Both the position numbers and the translations under genes were made by a program. The notes beneath the pieces are model-generated. The model was not told the origin of the DNA. It saw only the letters and a program-made list of their open reading frames with translations, and made no database searches. This document shows, piece after piece, positions 25,269-33,132 of a stretch of 64,000 nt of DNA; positions within the stretch are counted from its first letter, which is position 1; each line of letters begins with the position of its first letter. Origin of the DNA: SB11 sp964584305 (GTDB lineage Bacteria > Bacteroidota > Bacteroidia > UBA8524); NCBI GenBank assembly GCA_964584305.1, contig CAZOZL010000001.1:372001-436000 (forward strand), read 5' to 3'.

Positions 25269-26174
25269 ATGCAAGTTTTGGGCAAATGGTGTGTGTTTTA
25301 TCTACTACTTATATTTAGTAGCACTCAGCTTATTGCTCAAAATTTTTCTGAAACCAAAGATGGATTAAAGTATAAATACCTGACTAAGGCAGATAGCGGA
25401 GAAATAGCTGGCGAAGGCGGGTACTTAGAAATGCACTTTGTTGTAAAAACACACCTGCAAGCTAAAAATAAAGATACTATACTATCCAATACTTATACTT
25501 CACCAAAAGGAACTAACAAGCTATTAGTAAGACCGCCCACCTATAAAGGCTGTATAAATGGGGGATTTGCTATGCTAAAAGCGGGCGATAGTGTAGTGTT
25601 TAAAGTTTTAGCAGACTCATTATACCAAAAAACATTTATAGGTACAGTACCCTCTTTTTTAACGGGTAAAGAAGAGATAGAGATTACTACTAAAGTACTT
25701 GTTAGTCAAACAGAGAAAACTTTTCAAAAAAACCTTAGTCAAGCTAAAGAAAACGAGAAAAAAGCGGCTAAAGAAGCATTAGCCAAAGAGCAAAAACAGT
25801 TAAAGCAAGAGGCCAAACGCTTAGGCTTTGCAAACAAGTTACAGTCAACGGGGGGCGGGGTATTGTATGCAAAACTTAAAGAAACCAACGGCGCAACGGC
25901 TAAAAAAGGAGAGCGGGCAGGCTTTTATTATAAAGGCACTTTAATTGGTGGTAATGTGTTCGACTCTAATATAGGAAAAAACCCTTTGACGGTTACAATA
26001 GGCTCTGGTGGTGTCATTAAGGGTTGGTTACAGGTGATTGACAAAATTAAACTGGGCGAGAAGTGGATAATTTTTATACCTTCAAGTTTGGCTTATGGAA
26101 AAAGAAGCGCAGGCTCAATTATGCCAAATACGCCTTTAATTTTCGAGATGGAACTAATAACTATTGAAAAATAA
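25269..26174 (+). CDS. FKBP-type peptidyl-prolyl isomerase, two modules
   Basis: 301 residues with a signal peptide ending IAQN (about residue 24). It is a shorter paralogue of the preceding gene: the diverged module 1 (TYKGCINGGFAMLKAGDSVV shared exactly), a lysine-rich helical linker (KNLSQAKENEKKAAKEAL), then an active-looking FKBP module (AGFYYKGTLIGGNVFDSN, GVIKGWLQVIDKIKLGEKW, PSSLAYGKRSAG, PLIFEMELITI). It lacks module 3 and the lipobox. Blocks of about 50 bases are identical to the upstream gene, indicating recent duplication or gene conversion. Envelope folding factor by inference. Confidence 0.85.
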   Translation: MQVLGKWCVFYLLLIFSSTQLIAQNFSETKDGLKYKYLTKADSGEIAGEGGYLEMHFVVKTHLQAKNKDTILSNTYTSPKGTNKLLVRPPTYKGCINGGFAMLKAGDSVVFKVLADSLYQKTFIGTVPSFLTGKEEIEITTKVLVSQTEKTFQKNLSQAKENEKKAAKEALAKEQKQLKQEAKRLGFANKLQSTGGGVLYAKLKETNGATAKKGERAGFYYKGTLIGGNVFDSNIGKNPLTVTIGSGGVIKGWLQVIDKIKLGEKWIIFIPSSLAYGKRSAGSIMPNTPLIFEMELITIEK

Positions 26175-26179
26175 AGCCT

Positions 26180-27028
26180 ATGAAGTTTTTGGGGGTACTA
26201 TTAGTGTTAATTAGTCAATTAGCCAGTTATCAGCTTTTTGCCCAAAACGATAGTGCTTTGCACAATGAAATAATTACCCCACAGGGTATTAAAATCATTT
26301 TTAAAGAAAACGGTACAGGCATTGGCGTAAAAGGCAAAAAATACCTAACACTACATTATATCATAAAATCTGAAAAGGGTAGAGAGCTTAGTAACTCGTT
26401 CAAGCAAGGGAGTGCCGTTGTAATGTCTGTTATAGATAATAAACGAAAGCAGGCTTGGATTGATGCCCTGCGATATTTAAAAGTAGGCGATAATGTTAGA
26501 ATTACAGTGCCTGATAGTATAGTTATGAAATACTGGCGCGCCTTCTTGCCCACACCACCTTTTAAACCCATTGCCCTAAAAATACGCTTATTAGTATTGG
26601 CTGCAAAAGATGAACTGCCGCCTAATGTAGTAGTGTTAGACGATGAGGAAACAAAAATTCCAGCTCCTTTTGATATAGAAGGAAAGGACACTGTGAAAAC
26701 AAAAAGCGGGCTTAGATATATATTTATAAAAGAAAACTTGGAAGGCGACCAAGCCTATAATGGGAGAAAGGTAGCGATAAATTATACAGGGTATTTTGAG
26801 GATGGGACTATATTTGATGCCTCGTATATAAATGGGCTTCCCTATACATTTACCCTAACAAATAATGAGGTGATTGATGGGTTGGATGAAGGGGTGAGGC
26901 TAATGAAAACAGGCGATAAGTATAGGCTTCTTATTCCTTATAAATTAGCGTATGGAGAAAAAGGAAATGGTACAATACCCTCAAATACAAATCTTATATT
27001 TGATGTTGAACTAATTGCGGTTGATTAA
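26180..27028 (+). CDS. FKBP-type peptidyl-prolyl isomerase, two modules, more diverged
   Basis: 282 residues, signal peptide to about residue 21 (QLFAQN). A diverged first module (ITPQGIKIIFKENGTGIGVKGKKYLTLHYIIKS) is followed by a well-conserved FKBP module at about 175-282 (KTKSGLRYIFIKENLEGDQ, VAINYTGYFEDGTIFDASY, EVIDGLDEGVRLMKTGDKY, PYKLAYGEKGNGTIPSNTNLIFDVELI). The Trp of the active site is replaced by Leu in IDGLDEG, as in many FkpA-type enzymes. Third member of the tandem set; 6 bases before rfbB. Confidence 0.85.
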   Translation: MKFLGVLLVLISQLASYQLFAQNDSALHNEIITPQGIKIIFKENGTGIGVKGKKYLTLHYIIKSEKGRELSNSFKQGSAVVMSVIDNKRKQAWIDALRYLKVGDNVRITVPDSIVMKYWRAFLPTPPFKPIALKIRLLVLAAKDELPPNVVVLDDEETKIPAPFDIEGKDTVKTKSGLRYIFIKENLEGDQAYNGRKVAINYTGYFEDGTIFDASYINGLPYTFTLTNNEVIDGLDEGVRLMKTGDKYRLLIPYKLAYGEKGNGTIPSNTNLIFDVELIAVD

Positions 27029-27034
27029 ATAAAT

Positions 27035-28096
27035 ATGGCTGATAAAAAAATACTAATTACAGGTGGAGCGGGATTTATAGGTTCGCACGTAGTACGCTTG
27101 TTTGTAAACAAATATCCTAATTATAAAATTTATAATTTAGATAAACTTACCTACGCAGGAAACCTTAAAAACCTTACTGATGTTGAAAATAGCCCCAACT
27201 ATACTTTTATAAAGGCAGATATTGTTGATGCTGATATAATAAATAGTTTATTTAAAGAACATCGTTTTGATGGGGTATTGCACTTGGCTGCCGAGTCGCA
27301 CGTAGATAGGTCTATTACCCATCCATTAGAGTTTGTAAATACAAACGTAATAGGCACTGTAAACCTACTAAATGCTGCCCGTGATATTTGGAAAGAAGAC
27401 GGAATGGAAGGTAAACTATTCTACCATATATCTACTGATGAGGTGTATGGCTCATTAGACGATGGTGGTTTTTTTTATGAAGATACCTCATACAAGCCTC
27501 AATCACCCTATTCAGCCTCAAAAGCAAGTAGCGACCATTTTGTAAGAGCATATAACAACACTTACAAACTACCCGTGGTTATTACCAATTGTAGTAATAA
27601 CTATGGACCAAATCAGTTTCCTGAAAAATTAATTCCCCTTTGTATTAATAATATTTTGAACGGAAAATCCCTGCCTATTTATGGCAAAGGTGATAATGTG
27701 CGCGATTGGCTATACGTTGTTGACCACGCCCGTGCTATTGATTTAATATACCACAAGGGTAAAATGGGTGAAACCTACAATATTGGAGGCTTTAACGAGT
27801 GGGCTAATATTGACTTGGTAAAGGTAATTTGTAAAGTAATGGACAAGCGCATGGGCAAGACAGAAGGAACTGCCGAAACAACAATTACTTACGTTACCGA
27901 CCGTGCAGGGCATGATTTGCGCTACGCCATTGATGCCAACAAAATAATGAAAGAATTAGGCTGGCAACCCAGCCTACAATTTGAGGAAGGCATTGAGAAA
28001 ACCATAGATTGGTACTTGGATAATAAACAATGGATGCAAGAAATTACCAGCGGAGACTACATGAAATACTACGAGAGTATGTATAAGGAGAGGTAG
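27035..28096 (+). CDS. rfbB: dTDP-glucose 4,6-dehydratase
   Basis: 353 residues, extended short-chain dehydrogenase. GGAGFIGSH at 10-18 binds NAD. LDKLTYAGNLKNL, HLAAESHVDRSI, the STDEVYGS loop (Thr134, Asp135, Glu136 catalytic triad part) and SPYSASKASSDHFVRA with Tyr159 and Lys163 are all diagnostic of RmlB/RfbB. It converts dTDP-glucose to dTDP-4-keto-6-deoxyglucose for rhamnose or other deoxysugars in surface polysaccharide. No rmlA, rmlC or rmlD is adjacent. It sits 6 bases behind the FKBP genes, an unusual operon partner. Confidence 0.96.
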   Translation: MADKKILITGGAGFIGSHVVRLFVNKYPNYKIYNLDKLTYAGNLKNLTDVENSPNYTFIKADIVDADIINSLFKEHRFDGVLHLAAESHVDRSITHPLEFVNTNVIGTVNLLNAARDIWKEDGMEGKLFYHISTDEVYGSLDDGGFFYEDTSYKPQSPYSASKASSDHFVRAYNNTYKLPVVITNCSNNYGPNQFPEKLIPLCINNILNGKSLPIYGKGDNVRDWLYVVDHARAIDLIYHKGKMGETYNIGGFNEWANIDLVKVICKVMDKRMGKTEGTAETTITYVTDRAGHDLRYAIDANKIMKELGWQPSLQFEEGIEKTIDWYLDNKQWMQEITSGDYMKYYESMYKER

Positions 28097-28444
28097 ATTT
28101 ATTGTGTTATGCACACCTACCCATTGCCTAACTATATTACTATACCTAACCCTTAGTGCATTAATTAGTTGCTTTGGAAGGGGTTGTTATACTTGTACAA
28201 TACTGGCGAAGAAAAACCCATTTATCAAATGGGGTAAATAGTGTAAATATGCTAACTTATCGATACTGCGTCCCTCTCTGCTTGGAGAGTGGATTATTGG
28301 CAAATGAAACCGTATCTATAAAATTCGAAGTGAGGTTATGATAAAACGTAGCACAAATAACACAATTTACAAGAAATGGCGCACATTTTGACACAGTGAG
28401 TAAAAGTCGAGTATTGACAAAAAAAATACCCTTTAATCCTTTTT
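28097..28444. other. 348-base intergenic region
   Basis: No gene is seen. It holds a small hairpin (CCCATTTATCAAATGGG, 28217-28233) without a T-tract, and near its 3' end a 25-base unit (28364-28388) that recurs with three transitions on the other side of the next gene. The promoter of the rhodanese-thioredoxin gene must lie here, but no clean TAnnTTTG box was found. Confidence 0.4.
28364..28388. repeat. imperfect direct repeat, copy 1
   Basis: 25 bases differing from 29355-29379 by three A/G transitions (core CAAGAAATGGCGC here, CAAGAAGTGGCGC there). The pair flanks the rhodanese-thioredoxin gene. Confidence 0.4.
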
Positions 28445-29209
28445 ATGAAGAAAAATATTTTAAACCCATTATTAGCCCTAATTATCATTTTTATTAATGT
28501 GGGGCTGGTTTCTTGTCAAAACAATAAGGCAACACAAGGCGATAGCATACCAACAGATGTACCCAAAGGAGGAAACGTATTATCAGTAAGCGAATTTGCA
28601 AACCAACTATTGCAGGATAGTACTGCCCAAGTAGTGGATGTACGCACCCCAAAAGAGTTTGATGGCGGACACGTGAAAAATGCACTTAATATAAATATAA
28701 ATGCCAGCAATTTTGAAAAACAGATAGCTACATTAGATAAAACCAAACCCGTATTTGTGTACTGCTTGGCAGGCAGCCGTAGTGCAAAAGCCGCCCGCTA
28801 TATGCGGAAAAAAGGGTTTACTACCATATATGAAATGCGAGGCGGGATTTTAAAATGGAAAGCCGCAAATAAACCCCTTGAAACAAAGAATACCACAGCA
28901 AAAAAACAAGGAATGAGCATAGACCAGTTTAACCAAAAGGTAAATACAGATAAATATGTACTGGTAGATTACTATGCCAAATGGTGTAGACCCTGCATAA
29001 AAATGGCACCTATGTTAGCTAAACTAGCCAATGAAAAGAAAGAGACCCTTGTTTTACTAAAAATAGATGCCGATGAAAACGAAGCACTACTAAAAGCCAA
29101 AGGAGTAGAAGAAATACCCGTATTAGAACTATACAAAAATGGCAAAGTAATATGGAAACACAACGGATTTATTGATGAAGCAACGCTACTAAAAGAAACA
29201 AAATTATAA
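28445..29209 (+). CDS. rhodanese-thioredoxin fusion lipoprotein
   Basis: 254 residues. Lipoprotein signal with lipobox LVSC (Cys24). Rhodanese domain about 45-145 with active-site loop CLAGSRS (Cys107) and the DVRTPKEFDGGH signature; thioredoxin domain about 158-254 with active site WCRPC (Cys181/Cys184), a Trp-Cys-Arg-Pro-Cys variant of WCGPC, and the cis-Pro in IPVLELY. Each domain looks catalytically intact. The combination suggests that a persulfide formed on the rhodanese Cys is reduced by the attached thioredoxin in the periplasm; this is inference. It stands alone between two AT-rich gaps. Confidence 0.9.
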   Translation: MKKNILNPLLALIIIFINVGLVSCQNNKATQGDSIPTDVPKGGNVLSVSEFANQLLQDSTAQVVDVRTPKEFDGGHVKNALNININASNFEKQIATLDKTKPVFVYCLAGSRSAKAARYMRKKGFTTIYEMRGGILKWKAANKPLETKNTTAKKQGMSIDQFNQKVNTDKYVLVDYYAKWCRPCIKMAPMLAKLANEKKETLVLLKIDADENEALLKAKGVEEIPVLELYKNGKVIWKHNGFIDEATLLKETKL

Positions 29210-29354
29210 AAGCGTATTGCCCTTTGGTTTTACCTATGCCGTTATGAAAATATCAGGTCAATTAAAACAATTGGGTTGTGTGGGAGTTAAAAAACATAGT
29301 GGGTGGTTAAAACTTATACTATGCCATTGTGGGAAAACGAAGCGCATATGATAA

Positions 29355-29379
29355 AATTTGCAAGAAGTGGCGCGCATTT
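29355..29379. repeat. imperfect direct repeat, copy 2
   Basis: Second copy of the 25-base unit at 28364-28388, with three transitions between them. Confidence 0.4.
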
Positions 29380-29461
29380 AGAAGCCATGAAAAAAAGCTA
29401 TTAACTTATTAGATAATAGCCCGTATCTTTTTTCACAACAAAAAACCGTGTATAAAACCAC

Positions 29462-29496
29462 AAAAGTCCAGCTATAAACTTATAGCTGGACTTTTT
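29462..29496. terminator. bidirectional terminator
   Basis: AAAAGTCCAGCTATA and TATAGCTGGACTTTT form a 15-base stem around a 4-5 base loop, followed by T residues, between the convergent rhodanese-thioredoxin and hpf genes. Confidence 0.8.
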
Positions 29497-29522
29497 ATGT
29501 GCCCTGTATTTTAAATAGGGTG

Positions 29523-29834
29523 TTACGTATTATTTCGTTGGTGTACTTCTTTTGTTTTTTGCCTTCTCATTATTGTAAGCATAGTATCTACCGCTTCTAA
29601 TATAGATTGCTCAAAAGCAGGCGTTTCTTTTTTTACAAAATGGTCATTTCCAGGAATCGCTAGTCTTATCTCGCATACTTGTTTTTCGTTTCCCCCGTTC
29701 CCTTCTTTATACAGGGTAACTTCGGCATACACTATGGTGCTACTTTTGTCAAATAGTTTTCCTACTTTCTCATTCACAAATGCTTGCAAAGCACTACTGG
29801 CACTAAAATGAGGTGTTTCCAATCTTATATCCAT
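29523..29834 (-). CDS. hpf: ribosome hibernation-promoting factor (HPF/RaiA, short form)
   Basis: 103 residues. DIRLETPHFSASSALQAFVNEKVGKLFDKSSTIVYAEVTLYKEG followed by KQVCEIRLAIPGNDHFVKKETPAFEQSILEAVDTMLTIMRRQK, the beta-alpha-beta-beta-beta-alpha fold of S30AE/RaiA with the basic C-terminal helix that contacts 16S rRNA. It stabilises inactive ribosomes in stationary phase. It lacks the C-terminal dimerisation domain of long HPF. It is transcribed leftward, downstream of tRNA-Glu on the same strand but separated by the tRNA terminator. Confidence 0.88.
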   Translation of the reverse strand: MDIRLETPHFSASSALQAFVNEKVGKLFDKSSTIVYAEVTLYKEGNGGNEKQVCEIRLAIPGNDHFVKKETPAFEQSILEAVDTMLTIMRRQKTKEVHQRNNT

Positions 29835-29930
29835 ATTCTTAATATTTTATACTCTTTTAAACTCGTTCAACATTCAAGCCATTGTAATAACCTTCTGCAA
29901 TAAAGGCAGAAATAATACTTGATGCAAACA

Positions 29931-29959
29931 AAAAACCTCCCCATTTCTGGGAAGGTTTA
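29931..29959 (-). terminator. terminator of tRNA-Glu
   Basis: On the minus strand, AAACCTTCCC, a short loop, then GGGGAGGTTTTTT: a GC-rich stem with one bulge and a U-tract, 9 bases past the tRNA 3' end. Confidence 0.7.
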
Positions 29960-29968
29960 CCATCTTCG

Positions 29969-30040
29969 TAGCCCCTAGGGGAGTCGAACCCCTCTTTCCA
30001 GGATGAAAACCTGGCGTCCTAACCGATAGACGAAGGGGCC
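29969..30040 (-). tRNA. tRNA-Glu (anticodon TTC)
   Basis: The minus strand folds as a complete cloverleaf: acceptor GGCCCCT pairs with AGGGGCT plus discriminator A; D-arm with GGTTAGGAC; anticodon stem CCAGG/CCTGG closing loop TTTTCAT, anticodon TTC; T-arm GAGGGGTTCGACTCCCCT. The 3' CCA is not encoded. It is a single tRNA divergent from gapA. Confidence 0.97.
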
Positions 30041-30140
30041 ATCGGTTTTTAGAGTTTGCAAATGTAGTATTTCGCTTCTATTCTACCATAGTTTTTTTAA
30101 AAAATATCTCAAATTCTTTAATCACTGCCACACAGCAAGG

Positions 30141-30172
30141 TTTGCTATTCCCAAACTATACCCCTAATTTTG
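30141..30172 (+). promoter_or_regulatory. promoter of gapA (TTG-N20-TAATTTTG)
   Basis: TTG at 30142-30144 and TAATTTTG at 30165-30172, spaced 20 bases, matching the Bacteroidota -33/-7 arrangement. Transcription would start near 30180, leaving a leader of about 90 bases before gapA. The bases after the box (CGG then CAATTTTA) nearly complete an inverted -7 box facing the tRNA side. Confidence 0.65.
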
Positions 30173-30268
30173 CGGCAATTTTAAACGCCCTAATTTAATT
30201 ATACAAACAAGCAAACATTAGCCATAGCGGGGCGTTCGCAAAAGGCTGACTAAAAAATTTTTTACCAT

Positions 30269-31267
30269 ATGAAAGTAGGAATTAACGGTTTTGGACGCAT
30301 TGGTCGTTTAGTTTTTAGGGCTGCTGCCTCAAACCCTAATATTGAAGTTGTTGCCATTAACGATCTTGTTGATGTTGATTATATGGCGTATATGTTGAAG
30401 TACGATAGTACTCATGGTATTTTTAATGGGGATGTTAAAGTAGAAAACGGTGCTTTGGTGGTAAACGGTAAAACCATCCGTATAACTGCCGAAAAAGACC
30501 CAGCCAACCTTAAATGGGGTGAAGTTGATGCTGAATATGTTGTTGAATCAACAGGTTTATTTTTAACCAAAGAAAAAGCGCAAGCGCATATAAATGCAGG
30601 AGCAAAACGTGTTATCATGTCAGCCCCAGCAAAAGATGATACTCCAACTTTCGTTTTGGGGGTTAATAACAATGCTTATACTGCTGATATGAATATCGTA
30701 TCAAACGCATCGTGTACTACCAACTGTTTAGCTCCTGTGGCTAAAGTATTAAATGATACTTACGGTATTGTTGAAGGTTTAATGACTACCATACACGCTG
30801 TAACAGCTACCCAAAAAACAGTTGACAGCCCATCTTTAAAAGACTGGAGAGGCGGACGTGGAGCATATCAAAATATCATCCCATCATCAACTGGGGCTGC
30901 AAAAGCGGTAGGTTTAGTAATACCTGAACTTAAAGGAAAACTAACAGGAATGTCATTACGTGTACCTGTACCCAATGTTTCTGTGGTAGATTTAACTGTG
31001 CGCTTACAAAAAGCCACTACCTATGATAATATTAAGGCCACTATGAAACGTGCCAGCGAAAACGAATTTAAAGGCATTATAGGCTATACAGAAGATGCAG
31101 TGGTATCATCAGATTTTATTGGTGATTCTCGTACTTCTATTTTCGATGCAAGTGCAGGTATTATGCTAAGCGAAAACTTTGTTAAAGTAATTTCTTGGTA
31201 TGATAACGAGTGGGGATACAGCAACAAGGTTATTGAGTTTATGATGCACATGGATTCTGTGAAATAA
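30269..31267 (+). CDS. gapA: type I glyceraldehyde-3-phosphate dehydrogenase
   Basis: 332 residues. NAD-binding NGFGRIGRLVFR at the N-terminus, the catalytic SNASCTTNCLAP with Cys149, HAVTATQKTVDSPSLKDWRGGRGA, and WYDNEWGYSNKVIEFM at the end. It catalyses oxidative phosphorylation of glyceraldehyde 3-phosphate in glycolysis and the reverse in gluconeogenesis. Asp32 after the second strand (VAINDLVD) indicates NAD preference. It has its own promoter and terminator and is probably highly expressed. Confidence 0.98.
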   Translation: MKVGINGFGRIGRLVFRAAASNPNIEVVAINDLVDVDYMAYMLKYDSTHGIFNGDVKVENGALVVNGKTIRITAEKDPANLKWGEVDAEYVVESTGLFLTKEKAQAHINAGAKRVIMSAPAKDDTPTFVLGVNNNAYTADMNIVSNASCTTNCLAPVAKVLNDTYGIVEGLMTTIHAVTATQKTVDSPSLKDWRGGRGAYQNIIPSSTGAAKAVGLVIPELKGKLTGMSLRVPVPNVSVVDLTVRLQKATTYDNIKATMKRASENEFKGIIGYTEDAVVSSDFIGDSRTSIFDASAGIMLSENFVKVISWYDNEWGYSNKVIEFMMHMDSVK

Positions 31268-31287
31268 GATAAACTGTTTTTTATATT

Positions 31288-31315
31288 AAAGGCAGCCCAA
31301 CGGGCTGCCTTTTTT
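31288..31315 (+). terminator. terminator of gapA
   Basis: GGCAGCCC, loop AAC, GGGCTGCC, then TTTTTT: a classical intrinsic terminator 20 bases after the gapA stop. Confidence 0.9.
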
Positions 31316-31344
31316 GTTTTTAAACGTATGTTTGCTTTACCAAA

Positions 31345-32196
31345 ATGATATTAATAGCAGATAGCGGCTCTACCAAATGTGATTGGATACTTACCCACCC
31401 AAAAGGCGAGAAACTGAACAGTTATAGCACTATGGGCTTTAACCCCATGTTTCATAGCAGCGAGTTAATTGTTGCCGAAATACAAAAAAATAAGAATTTG
31501 ATTGGCATTGCTGCACAAGTTGAAGCCATATACTATTACGGTTCGGGCAATAGCAACAAGCACTATAATAGCGTGGTTGGCAAAGGGCTTTCGGCTGTTT
31601 TTGCAAATGCACAATTGCATATTCACCACGATATACTTGCCGCTGCCTACGCCACCTATACAGGTGTGCCTTGCATCAGTTGTATTTTGGGTACGGGGTC
31701 TAACTCGTTTTTTTTTGATGGAGAAAATTTACACCAAGTAGTACCCGCACTGGGCTTTATTTTGGGCGATGAAGGTAGCGGTTCTTATTTTGGCAAGCAG
31801 CTATTACGAGACTATCTATACAAAAAACTACCTGCTGAATTATCTCAAGACTTGGAACAGGAATACACCATAAGCAAAGCCCTAATTTTTGATAAACTAT
31901 ATAGTACACCCCATGCCAATGTATATTTGGCAAGTTTTGGTACTTTTATAGCCAAGCACAAAACACACCCTTATTTTGCAAAACTGCTACATAACGGTTT
32001 TACCCATTTTATAAAAGAGCATATTTTGAGTTATAAGAATGCAAGGCAAGTCCCTGTGCATTTTGTGGGTTCAATAGCGTTTTATTTTCAAGAAGAATTA
32101 AAAACTGCGGCGGCAGCTTGCAACATCACTATTGGCAATATTATCCAAAAACCAATTGATAGCCTGCTGGAGTATCATAGGGAGTATATTTTTTGA
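31345..32196 (+). CDS. BadF/BadG/BcrA-type ATPase, probable N-acetylglucosamine kinase
   Basis: 283 residues, ASKHA fold. Phosphate-1 loop ADSGSTKCDWIL, YYYGSGNSN, HHDILAAAYATYTGVPCISCILGTGSNSF (phosphate 2) and PALGFILGDEGSGSYFGKQLLRDYL (characteristic of the GlcNAc-kinase-like branch). The short length and absence of iron-sulfur cysteines separate it from the benzoyl-CoA reductase activators, so an amino-sugar kinase role is the best guess. It is read alone, convergent with the next gene, and ends in TGA. Confidence 0.8.
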   Translation: MILIADSGSTKCDWILTHPKGEKLNSYSTMGFNPMFHSSELIVAEIQKNKNLIGIAAQVEAIYYYGSGNSNKHYNSVVGKGLSAVFANAQLHIHHDILAAAYATYTGVPCISCILGTGSNSFFFDGENLHQVVPALGFILGDEGSGSYFGKQLLRDYLYKKLPAELSQDLEQEYTISKALIFDKLYSTPHANVYLASFGTFIAKHKTHPYFAKLLHNGFTHFIKEHILSYKNARQVPVHFVGSIAFYFQEELKTAAAACNITIGNIIQKPIDSLLEYHREYIF

Positions 32197-32200
32197 CAAC

Positions 32201-32761
32201 CTATTGCTTTCCAACCCAAGGTTTAATCCTTTTTCTTATTTCACTTTCAAGGTTAGTCATTAAGAATTGTACAGGAGCTTTACCTATTAGAGTATCTACT
32301 TCATAGGGAATAGGGTAATAATTATACGAAATTTCAGCAATATTTAATAACTTTTTTCTGTGAGATAGTTTCAGTCCATAGGTAGTTTTTTTTGCCCCTT
32401 GATAGCAATGTTCGTTAATTCTATTTATTAGCTTCTCTGACTTCCCTAAATAAAGAGGATGCCATTCCTCTACTTTATTAAATTTAAATCTATCTTTAAT
32501 AAGCCTTGGTGTATGGGTAAGAGTTTCTTTATCACTATCCCATATTTCCTTTCGAAACTCCCCCTCACTAAAATGTTTATTAAGTTTTACTTGAAATAGA
32601 TAAATACCAAAGTTTTCGCATATACCCTCAATAGCATTTTCACTAAAATCAATTTGATTGTGTTTGCTTAGGAGTTTTTTTTCTGCTGCTTCTATAAGTT
32701 TTTTTTTGCTTTCCTTCCAAAGTGTATCTAACTCGTTAAGAAAATTTGCTTTGTAATCCAT
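32201..32761 (-). CDS. divergent GIY-YIG-like protein
   Basis: 186 residues. A helical, lysine-rich N-terminal segment (about 1-48) precedes FGIYLFQV (GIY at 52-54), a 45-residue insertion, then HPLYLGKSEKLINRINEH (YLG at 104-106, Arg114, His118) and LESEIRKRIKPWVGKQ with Glu172 at the C-terminus. The order GIY, YxG, Arg and Glu matches the GIY-YIG nuclease fold and its catalytic residues. The insertion between the first two strands is long for the family. No methyltransferase, transposase or repair gene is adjacent. Role unknown. Confidence 0.6.
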   Translation of the reverse strand: MDYKANFLNELDTLWKESKKKLIEAAEKKLLSKHNQIDFSENAIEGICENFGIYLFQVKLNKHFSEGEFRKEIWDSDKETLTHTPRLIKDRFKFNKVEEWHPLYLGKSEKLINRINEHCYQGAKKTTYGLKLSHRKKLLNIAEISYNYYPIPYEVDTLIGKAPVQFLMTNLESEIRKRIKPWVGKQ

Positions 32762-33132
32762 TATGCTATATTATGAATACATTACCAATTTAGCAAGTGG
32801 ATTGTGCGGCTGTTTCCCCTCCTAAGGTTAGCTGGTGCAGGGCATAGGAGAGGACTAAGGGGTGGTCAAGAATACCCAGTCTATTCGGGCAGGCTCGCCC
32901 GAACGGTACGGGCAAGTACTAAAGGGAGGTGTTGTTTTCACCAGAGCCATTCGAAAACCCGCAGATACTGAAACAAGTTCAGCATGACTACCTACCGCAC
33001 TAAAAGCAAATAACCAAAAAGCAACCTTATTTACCCGCATGCCCTTCGACAGGCTCAGGACAGGCAACGCACATAAATGCTAAAGGCTAAAAGCCAAGAG
33101 CTAAAAACACAGCCCTTGCAACGATTTTGAAA
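32762..33132. repeat. intergenic mosaic of short palindromic repeats
   Basis: 371 bases without a gene. It contains the hairpin TTCGGGCAGGCTCGCCCGAA (32884-32903), the adjoining unit GCCCGAACGGTACGGGCA, CTGAAACAAGTTCAG (about 32968-32982), CTTCGACAGGCTCAGGACAG (about 33042-33063) and TAAGGGGTGGTC (also at 48803). The GC content is well above the surroundings. These look like remnants of several REP-like families piled between two genes. Confidence 0.55.

Larger units (their letters stand above)
29210..29522. other. 313-base intergenic region
   Basis: Contains the second copy of the 25-base repeat (29355-29379) and the terminator at 29462-29496. No gene is seen in the rest. Confidence 0.4.
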
